Shown: positions 56,446-64,000 of the stretch, one piece after another
How positions within the stretch are numbered: the first letter of the stretch is position 1
How the letters are laid out: each line of letters opens with the position of its first letter
From: Parelaphostrongylus tenuis
Lineage: Eukaryota > Nematoda > Chromadorea > Rhabditida > Metastrongylidae
DNA length: 64,000 nt
Direction of reading: 5' to 3'
Assembly: GCA_019055375.1 (NCBI GenBank)
Contig: JAHQIW010007118.1
Span: 62,001 to 126,000, forward strand
Program-made: the position numbers and the translations under genes
The notes under the pieces: model-generated
What the model saw: the letters and a program-made list of their open reading frames with translations, nothing else
Told to the model about the DNA's origin: nothing
Databases searched by the model: none

Positions 56446-57799
56446 AGTCAGAATACTTCCTTTCAACTTCAAGCACTTTTTGAACTATCTGTACACCGTG
56501 CTTTTGCCAACTGTGCCTTCGCCCCAAGCCAGATTGATGCGTTCACTTGTCGCCGTTGCATTTGAACCCAACAGCCATTCGTGCATCATCAACAACCCCA
56601 TTTGATCGCTTCTCAACTTCGTCTTAAAAATAAGAAGATAAATTGTATACCAATCAACGAAGGTGAAGATGAGCTTTCAAATGAGCACAAAAGCACAAAA
56701 AATGGCTGACACCAAAAAAAGTTACAAGCATTTGCTCAGAACTTTTTCCTCATCCTAATACTTCAGTGTGTGTTTTACAGCTATGCTGGAGATAACACGT
56801 AAACACTACAGGCATATTCCGACATGAGCCGAGTGTAACGGGCAGCAATTTGGATTTATAGAATATGCTCTCAGGGCTAGGGAATAATCTTTGCGATAAA
56901 TGACTAGATAGTATAAGAACATTTTCTGAGGTATTGTAAATCAATCTCTATTGCGTTTGCTGCCAAAAACTAAATGAATATCCAAATTGAGCAGTTAAAA
57001 CAAGAAATTTTTCGAGAAGTAGTAATTGGCTACTGAGTCTGAAATATTCTAAGTCAAGAGATTGTCCAGAGCCTATGCAATTATCGATGAAAATGTGATA
57101 AAAGACAATGAAGAACGAATTTAAGTGAAAATTCTAGGTGACGATTAAATAATATAGATGGCCCTAAGAAAGGCCAGCTTCAGGCGAGCAAAAATCTGAT
57201 ATTGAATTTGAGTGAATTCGTACTTGGCCCTTCTTTCTTTCTCTCTTTTTTGTTCCTATTCACAATCACTATACATTTGTCTCAAAAAGAAGAGAAATCA
57301 AAATGTTAGAATAACGAAAAAATGCATGGCACTTTCCACTCTGGGTTACGAGGGAACTGTAGCTGTTGAGAATAGTATTCAATAGGCATAAAATAGAAAT
57401 ATTTAAGTATACTCAAGAAAAAGCCCGAAGAAAACCCAACGCATTTGCCGAAAACAGGCTGCTAAATAAGACATTTAGACAACAAACATTCAAACTCGTG
57501 TGTAGCAAAGATAGTGCATAGTTTACTACCGCTTGAAACTCTCGTGAAGCTTTTTTCGTCCAGTCGTTGAGAGACTATCAGTTTAGCTGGTGCTCGTTGT
57601 ATACTGCGATAGCATTCGAGGCAAATTTCATAAAAAAAAAACATAGCTCACTGCAACTGGTTATTGAACCCACCTCGCATCATAGGCCACGAGTGTTTCT
57701 GCTTCAGAGATCCTGTGGAGGTTGTCGTTTTAGTATTCATTGTTCTGGTTTTCCAAAACATCTGTAATCAAAGGAAAGTACATTAGATACGTTTATCAG
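56446..57799. other. no firmly supported feature
   Basis: Minus-strand segments at 57530-57610 (acceptor CTATCGCAG; RAPAKLIVSQRLDEKSFTRV; donor AAGCG|GTAGTA) and 56800-56880 (KSKLLPVTLGSCRNMPVVFT) are exon-like, but isolated and weak. Confidence 0.28.
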
Positions 57800-58270
57800 G
57801 AACGTTTCGTTATTTCCTCGTTATGTGCATCCTGATTCGAGCTCTTGGAAAAAGCATGTTTTCTGATTAGTCTTGGATTCTTAGTATTTATTCGACAGCT
57901 TAAATCATGAAAATTTTGGTGGCGCACTTTGTTTCTTAAACGGCCTTTTAACTACGTTGTTATAGTAAAAATAAACTTTTATTTCACATTCAAGCACTTT
58001 TTACTGGACAGAGCTTTTTTCTAAGACTCTTAGTAATCATTCGGTAGCTTAAATTTCAACAATTCTAATGGTGTACTTGTTCAAAAAACTCGGAGTTTAA
58101 ATCTCAAGAATTTCAGTGGCGTACTTTACCTCTATAATAGCCTTTTTAGTGCGTTATATTGTTGAAAGTAATTTCATGTATTACACTTAAGCATTTACCG
58201 TTGGACAAAACTTTCCCCTTAGACTTTCAATAATCATTCGATACCTTAGATGATGCTGACGATTTCAATG
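57800..58270 (+). repeat. tandem AT-rich monomers of the R1/R2 family
   Basis: The signature (A)GTAATCATTCGGTAGCTTAA recurs at about 57887, 58028 and 58228. Each is followed by a GGTG(G)CGTACTTT-like stretch and a TTCAAGCA(C)TTTTT stretch. The monomer is about 140-200 bp. The same unit appears singly or inverted in R1, R2, 22.9, 58.6, 60.7, 61.4 and 63.1 kb. Confidence 0.65.
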
Positions 58271-58309
58271 ATAGGAGTGTTCGAGAAAACTTATCTTGAT
58301 TAGCTGACG

Positions 58310-58390
58310 CGAGGTTGGTAAATTAGTCGTGGAAATTCGGCTGACGTTTCGGCGACCCGCCTTCTTCAGAGCCTTGGCGTATAGTAGTAT
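58310..58390 (-). repeat. hammerhead-like repeat of the CUGAAGA type
   Basis: Minus strand: GGCU (58373-58370), CUGAAGA (58369-58363), one extra A, GGCG/CGCC stem II, GAAA (58350-58347), then CGUC and AGCC. Stem I is only 4 bp and stem III is a 2-nt loop. Related decayed copies are at about 5640, 19660, 29830, 61820 and 62260. Confidence 0.5.
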
Positions 58391-58589
58391 TAGTCTCCTT
58401 ATAGAAAGTCGAACTTTTGAATTATTGCGATAGGAGTGTTTTTGAAGAAGACTTTGGGGTGCACTGCACCACCCAAAAGAAGATTGAATTTTGTAAGTAA
58501 CTGTCATTTGCAAAAAGCGCGGTAGCTTCATGCCAATGCTGCGAAATCTAGTCTACATACCGAAGCAAAGAGTGGGTGCCGGGAGCAAA

Positions 58590-58850
58590 ATCCAATCTCC
58601 ATTTTGATGCTACAGCACATTTGAAAGTTATCTCGCAAAACTAAGCGCACCATTGAAATCGCCTAGATTTAAGCTACCCAGTGATTGCTAAAAGCCTAGG
58701 GCAATAGCTTCGCCCAGCAAAAATTTTCCGAGTATGAAACATAATTTTTTTTACATAGTTACAGCACAATAAAAGGCTTTCCAAGCCGAAAAATTACTGA
58801 AATCCTCAGAAAACTTAGAGGTTTTTTTCTTAAATGGTAAAAACAAAAAG
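58590..58850 (-). repeat. inverted monomer(s) of the R1/R2 family
   Basis: Reverse-complement units (AGATTTAAGCTACCCAGTGATT; ACAATAAAAGGC) of the array at 57800-58270, giving an inverted arrangement around 58280-58560. Confidence 0.55.
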
Positions 58851-59431
58851 CGGAGAACGAAAAGCACCAAATTTTCTTCAATGTAATTGATTTGCTGCAA
58901 ACAGTATGATAAATGCTAACAAGATTTGATTCTCAGCCATTTTATTGGATAAAAGAAAAACAGCAAAAAGTTGCGGAAACGATAACATTGTAGAGATAAA
59001 TCCGACATTGGCTGCTAATTTTCGAAGGAGAGTTAATATTAATCAGAAGAAAAAAGCACAAAATCATTGGGTTTCGATGTTCCATCACTCACAAGCTGCC
59101 CCACTGCCAACTGCATAGCGTGGCAATCCAAAAATTTAAGTGGGATGTCAACACAGCTGAACAGAGGTTTTTGATATTTCAAATGCTATCTAGCCACTAA
59201 GTAAAAGAAAAAATAATGAAATTCCTCCACAAATAAAGAAAATGCTTCGGCAGTGGGTCAATCGCATGGGAATTTACCGACTTTGCTACCCTATATAAAT
59301 CTATATAAATACGATGACTTAAGATAGTCTACCAGTATACCAAGTCAGTTTTTTTTATCAATAAAAGTAGGTGGGAACAAAATTTGTCGTTCCGAACAAA
59401 CAGCCGATTGTGCTTATGACGTTGAGAACTC

Positions 59432-59578
59432 ACCGTCAAATCTTCATGCTCTCTGATTTCGACTTTAGAATCACGTCCACCTCCACGTGGCTGTTTAAAG
59501 TTCTTGTCAGCAAGAAAATCGTCCAACAGTCCACCAAATGCCATTCGAATTCGTTTCGCAAGAGATCTCAACGTCTTC
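59432..59578 (-). CDS. candidate internal exon, unknown protein
   Basis: Minus strand: open, coding-like segment (TLRSLAKRIRMAFGGLLDDF, LADKNFKQPRGGGRDSKVEI, EHEDLT) ending in a perfect donor GACG|GTGAGT at 59432. The upstream side is bounded by a TGA, with acceptor-like AAATCAG at about 59578. Strongly basic with a Gly-rich PRGGGRD patch. No partner exon was identified, although minus-strand pieces at 57.5 and 61.3 kb are possible. Family unknown. Confidence 0.45.
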
Positions 59579-60389
59579 TGATTTCTTCAAGCCGAACGAA
59601 TCTCTGCCTCAAAAAAGAAGGTTTTTCAGGATGGAGGAAAAAGAACTAAAAGCATGTTAACTACAACGATCGGCTATTTCTATTGAACATTTTTCGGACC
59701 ATGAAAATCATTTTGATCCTCAAAATCTCAGCAATCTTTGTCGCTGGTCAGACTCAATCTTAATAGAAATCAATAGTGGTTCGGAAGCTCAAAGCGATGA
59801 TTCTAGCGCTGCCCTTGTTTTTTTTTTTTTTTTTGAAAATTCCTCTAAGTATAGTGTAGCATCGGAAGTGAAGATATATAATTTGCCTACTCGGCTTAGG
59901 TCTGTGGATCGCTTTCTATACTAGTAGCCGTTTTACTGAACAAATCTTGACAATTCCTACGTTAACTTTAGTTTCTAGGAGGTTATATGTGTTGAAAGAG
60001 CGGAAATAAGTAAGTTCTACCTTCCGAGTTTTCTTCTCACATAAAAGTTTTGTAGACAAAAAAATACATGAGCGTGTAGAAAAATAATGGAGAACCAGAA
60101 CAGTACAAGAAATCTCGGATTTTTTAGGCGAAGCATAAAATCCCTGTCAAAAAACAAAACTGCGTGCCGCTTGAGATATCGTTTATGCTGTTGCCCAAAA
60201 AGGTTTCGTAACTGCTACAGATATAGGTTAGTGGAAAAGTTGAAAGGAAATGTCTGAAGGAAAAGGAAACGCGAAACGAAATCGAACAAAGAACAATGGA
60301 AATGTTTCAAAACCACCAACCCGACTTTCTGTTAATCTCGGAATTATTCAATAATTCTTTGTTTCACTTTTAAGTCAACTCACACACAT

Positions 60390-60500
60390 AGTCTTATTTG
60401 AGTCAAACACGAGGTTTTTATATAATTCATTCGAACAGAAAAGGTTTGGCGATTTTGCATTCGTCAGGGCATGGAAAGACCAGGTTGTCCATGACCCAGT
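60390..60500 (+). repeat. repeat fragment shared with 5.6 kb
   Basis: GAGTCAAACACGAGGTTTTT matches 5605-5622, and on the minus strand CUGACGA occurs at about 60458-60464 with no GAAA. It is a decayed member of the hammerhead-like group. Confidence 0.45.
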
Positions 60501-60689
60501 TAGATAAGCGTCTTCATTGCTTCATTGTAAAAACCACCAAACTTGGCTTCTTTTGCATAAGGCACGGAACAGTCTTCAACTTATGCACCGCTTTTATAGG
60601 TTTCTACCGAAATGTTTAACCCTTAGGGAACAGCCATAGAAATCGGTACGCGCAGAGAGAATTGCGCAGTTTTCCTGTTTGATTAAGAT

Positions 60690-61000
60690 TTTTGCTTTTT
60701 TTTGCAGAACTCTTTGAAAATCTTTCTTCTAGCAGTAACGACGCATTAAAAAGTCCTTTTTAAAAACCGGGCACATTATTGAAATCGCTAAGACTTGCGA
60801 TATCGAATGGGTATAAAAGTCTGACAGAAAAGCCGTGTTTAACGAAAAGCCAAATACAAAAATTCCATTCTTGCTGCTCTAGCTCTCTAAGAGGCATTTT
60901 TTCAAAAAGGCAAGCACACCATTGAATTCCTCGAGATTTAAGCTACCAAATTACTACTAAGATATCTAGAAAGAACAAAAAATTTTTTTGAATATGGGTG
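60690..61000 (-). repeat. inverted monomers of the R1/R2 family
   Basis: GCATTAAAAAGTCCTTTTTA, CATTATTGAAATCGC and GAGATTTAAGCTACC are reverse-complement landmarks of the 57.9 kb monomer; about two units. Confidence 0.5.
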
Positions 61001-61369
61001 CCAATAGGGAAATACCGTACCTACACTTACCAAAACTACATTCTACAATTACCTCCACATAAACCTCTATCGGAGGTGTTTAGTTGCAGCACATGTGCTT
61101 TCGAGCTACGTTTTTACAGTGAGGTTTGAAGGTCTGTTTCTTTCTTACAAGGACATGGTATTAGTGGAAAATGAAGGATTTCAAGGAGAAGCTTTCGCTC
61201 TTTTTACCAAAAAAACCTTTATTGAAGTTCATTCGTGGTATTCCGTTCTTCATAAAACTATGAGATACCTCTGACATATAAACTTTACCTGTATTTACTT
61301 GTAAATCACCTATAACGTCCAAACGGCGGAATAACATTTTAGGCATGAAATGTAATGTTTTATGCTCTT

Positions 61370-61660
61370 ACAGCATTCTATGGTACCTCTCAGAAAACCA
61401 ATTACATTATCCAAATAATCGAGATTCGGGCTATCTAAAGACTAGTAAAACCTTAGAAAAAAGCCATATCGCAGCCTCAGCCCAGCAAATGAAGCAAATT
61501 GAGTGTGGAACATAATTTCATCTTCGCTGCTATAACGTAATAAAAAGCCCTTATAAAATTAAACATGTTATTGAAATCACAGAGATTTAAGTTCTCGAAT
61601 GTTTACTAAATGTCTGAGAGAAAACTGTTATCCAGCAAGAAAGCCCTTCAAACTCTGTTT
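61370..61660 (-). repeat. inverted monomers of the R1/R2 family
   Basis: Landmarks CGTAATAAAAAGCCC, TTATTGAAATCACAGAGATT and TTAAGTTCTCGAATG; about two units in the same orientation as 60690-61000. Confidence 0.5.
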
Positions 61661-62430
61661 GGCACATGTAGTCCCTTGAGATTCACGTGGAGAATATAAA
61701 AGGCGGTGCATATGTTGAAGATTCTTTGTGCTTGATTAAATTTGAATCTTGGTTTAGTGATTTTTTCAATGGAGTAAAGGAAGAGTCTGGTTGAGTATTT
61801 TGTAAATAACCTCAGCTTTACAAGCTCTGAAGAAGACGAAACTGCTGAAATGTCAGCTGTATGAAAAAAGTGCATTTTGAAAATCTTGTCTCTGGCGCAA
61901 AAATGAAAACAAGGAACTGTTTGATGATCACTACAGCTCTTTGAGGAAGATAATACGAAAAGAAAAACGTTAAGAATCTGAGAATAAACGATGGACTGAA
62001 AGAAAAAGCAAAGACCAAAGGCACCATTTGAAGAACAAAGCGATTCTGATGAAGTGATAAAAAGGGAATTTGAGGGTGTTCAAATGACTTTATGAGAATT
62101 TGGATTATTTTTCTTATTGCCTACTTAATCCCTTGAAATACTTGAGATTACTTTTATTGTTATTCTTCCCTTGAGATCGTTACTTCACGAGCTATCATGA
62201 GGTTGTAAACACGTATTTAGTTCCTAATAGCTAATTTTTGGCGATATTGCCTTCCTCAGAAGTTTTTTTTTTCCTGCTGTTTAGCTTTGTATAAAGAAAG
62301 GCCTCCTGAGGATGATAATGATGATAAATGATGAAGATTCTGTCTCTGAATTCCGGAAAATTCGCCTAACCATTCATAATCAAGCATGGGACAGTGATCG
62401 ATGTGTTAAGACGGAAAGCAAGCCGTATTG

Positions 62431-62700
62431 ATGAAACGCTTGACGTTAAATACCCTCTTAGAAAGGCAGCATATGTTTAAATCCATTCGTAAGATAAAAA
62501 AATATGAAAGATCGTCAAATGATATCAAGCCACTTGCGAAGCTAAGCCCAGAAAGATGGAAAGCTGGATGTGCAAGAGCACGAGATCGAACAAAGTGTCA
62601 CATAACGTGTGATGATGAAGCATCTCTCCCTGCGGTTAATGTTTTAACGCATGTTTGCTATTCGAATTCATCCAAAATGCTTCCAAAACCTACATGCTAA
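62431..62700 (+). CDS. weak candidate exon or small ORF
   Basis: An 89-codon + frame (MKRLTLNTLLERQHMFKSIR, LSPERWKAGCARARDRTKCH, then CDDEASLPAVNVLTHVC, stop at 62700). An acceptor-like CCCTCTTAG lies inside at about 62460 and a donor-like GCG|GTTAAT further on. Composition is coding-like, but no partner exon or poly-A signal was found. Confidence 0.3.
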   Translation: MKRLTLNTLLERQHMFKSIRKIKKYERSSNDIKPLAKLSPERWKAGCARARDRTKCHITCDDEASLPAVNVLTHVCYSNSSKMLPKPTC

Positions 62701-63049
62701 AGGTTATGTTCCTCTGGAAGGATGGCAATTTCTACTTTGAAATCCTCCTCGTTATATGTCTGTGCCCTATGTTAGCCTAATAGGTATTTTGTTCAGCTTC
62801 ATGCTTGCTAACCACATGTTCCATTTATACGGACACACAATGGCCTACCCGTTTTCAGCAATATATTTGTTGCAGCAGACACATAACAAGAATATTTGAA
62901 GGGAGATCACCATTCTCGTGCATGTGCACATAACTTCAACGCGTTAATATTGTTAGCATTTCGGATAAACTCCATGAATAGCAATATAAATCGCAGGGAG
63001 GTATGCATAGTTATCATGCTTCATATAATGTAGTATATTAAACTGGGTA

Positions 63050-63460
63050 ATTTTGTGTTATCGCACAGAGAGCTTTGAAGGAGAACTTTTCGCTAAACAA
63101 GGAATTTTCACTGACTTCCAACATTCGCTCCAAAGCTTAGTTCTCGTAGTATTCAAAACGTATTTGTATTCGAGAGAGATGTTTCTACAGCGATATAGCA
63201 GTAAAAATAAAATTGTGTTACATACGTGTCGCACATTATTGCGCCTATATTTCGCAAGACAGAGCTCTTTCTTGAATTGTCAGGATCATCCGATAGCGTA
63301 AATTTGAAAAACTTCAAAAAATGTATCTGTATTTTGAAAAAAATTTTCTTGTAGCGCTGTATCAAAGAAATTAGTTCCGTTTTTCACGCACGCGTATTTC
63401 TTGTAGGACACACACCTTCCTTCAGAATGTTAGTGGAGAATAGGTAGCGTTAATCTCGCT
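63050..63460 (+). repeat. repeat related to R2 arm
   Basis: GCAAGACAGAGCTCTTTCTT followed by ATCCGATAGCGTAAATTTG matches the left arm of the 2697-3414 palindrome (CCAGACAGAGCTCTTTCTT; TTCGATAGCGTAG). Confidence 0.5.
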
Positions 63461-63504
63461 GATCCAATAAAATGCCTGTTTTCTAAAAAACTTTTTTCAC
63501 AAAT

Positions 63505-63590
63505 GAAACGTGGGTTCGATTCCCGCCTGAGGCCGCGTTTTTGCTCACCACTCAATTCTCTAAGTTATATAGAAAACATCATAACAATGC
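63505..63590 (+). repeat. SINE fragment with B box
   Basis: GTGGGTTCGATTCCCGCCTG is a strong B-box/T-arm sequence, but no tRNA 5' half precedes it. It is followed by the repeat shared with 51500-51575. Confidence 0.5.
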
Positions 63591-63824
63591 GAAATTCATT
63601 GAAAAAAAAATGTAAATGCAGGATTCTAACTGCCAAAATTCAGGCTGTCGATCGACTACTAGAAGCTTGGTGCTCTTTATTACAATGTTAAGTCGTGAAC
63701 ATCTCGAGGATGAGAAAGACTACAGAAAAGATCTAAAAACCAAATTTTACTGGAATGAGGATGATCAATGGAGAGAAAAGTGATGTGAAACATTCTAGTA
63801 ATTGTGATTTATAATATCTGTAAG

Positions 63825-64000
63825 GCGGATCACGTCCGAGTGGTTGAGATGCTCGTCGCAGTGCGCGGCGGGGCTATTTCCACCCCTTAACACTCTCAGG
63901 TAGTGAACAACGAACCCCCGTAGAACACTACAGCCAGATTATCGTCGAAATGGCAAGGAGACGTGCCCAACCAGTGATACACGACGTTCAAGAAGAAATT
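63825..64000 (+). repeat. tRNA-headed SINE, runs to window edge
   Basis: A box GTCCGAGTGGTTGAGATGC at 63832, tRNA-like head of serine/leucine type, then CACTACAGCCAGATTATCGT, GGCAAGGAGACGTGC and GACGTTCAAGAAGAAATT. Collinear with 29905-30090. The end lies outside the window. Confidence 0.75.

Noticed and set aside
58265..58531. 88-codon minus frame
   Set aside because: Lies over a hammerhead-like repeat and an AT-rich monomer; no coding support.
63505..63535. 3' half of a tRNA gene (GTGGGTTCGATTCCCGC)
   Set aside because: No 5' half or acceptor strand upstream; followed by a dispersed repeat, so SINE fragment.
1..64000. CRISPR array, phage, operon, rRNA or spliced-leader RNA gene
   Set aside because: No regularly spaced repeats with unique spacers, no rRNA signature, no SL1-like sequence and no prokaryotic gene organisation were seen.

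Overview
The window looks like AT-rich, gene-poor, repeat-dense nuclear DNA of a nematode. A strongylid (hookworm-type) genome fits best. The reasons are degraded RTE-clade retrotransposons, mariner/maT-type transposons with TA target sites, many tRNA-headed SINE-like repeats, and a few short candidate exons with nematode-style splice sites (pyrimidine-rich stretch then CAG/TAG; GTAAG or GTGAGT donors). Nothing resembles a bacterial operon, phage or CRISPR array. The organism call is an inference from repeat content and splice style; no species marker was seen.

Layout. 0-5 kb: a ~1 kb inverted-repeat element (second copy at 35.8-36.8 kb), two SINE-like repeats, a ~720 bp near-perfect foldback (2697-3414) and a ~295 bp foldback (4425-4720). 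5-20 kb: a TIR MITE (7109-7371; relatives at 18.3 and 48.7 kb), a 1.27 kb mariner pseudo-element (11072-12341) inserted into another repeat, a 563 bp mariner deletion derivative (17179-17741), SINE-like repeats and a two-exon candidate gene (15.4-15.86 kb). 20-28.5 kb: inverted-repeat elements, a second mariner derivative (23.4-24.0 kb), TA microsatellites, and two RTE copies placed tail to tail (24507-25813 on +, 25814-28516 on -). 28.5-34.3 kb: a patchwork of inverted-repeat elements carrying hammerhead-ribozyme motifs, a second RTE-family remnant (32425-33150) and SINEs. 38.4-44.2 kb: the most gene-like part, with several minus-strand candidate exons; three of them (43607-43485, 43210-42972, 42002-41797) join in phase. 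45-64 kb: more hammerhead-bearing foldbacks (47.3, 50.1 and 52.2 kb), a candidate small minus-strand gene (49519-49709), a third RTE copy (54960-56445), arrays of a ~160-200 bp AT-rich monomer, and SINEs up to the window edge.

Most notable signal. At least four dispersed inverted-repeat families carry minimal type I hammerhead motifs (CUGANGA, short stem II, GAAA, a tiny stem III, a UH cleavage site and complementary stem I) at or near their ends. One copy (28997-29047) is complete by eye, two others (50420-50462 on +, 52250-52294 on -) keep an intact catalytic core, and several more are decayed. Small stem III hammerheads are known from Penelope-like elements and retrozyme-type repeats. Here they sit in compact elements whose two ends are inverted relative to each other. 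All alignments and folds were done by eye and need computational confirmation.
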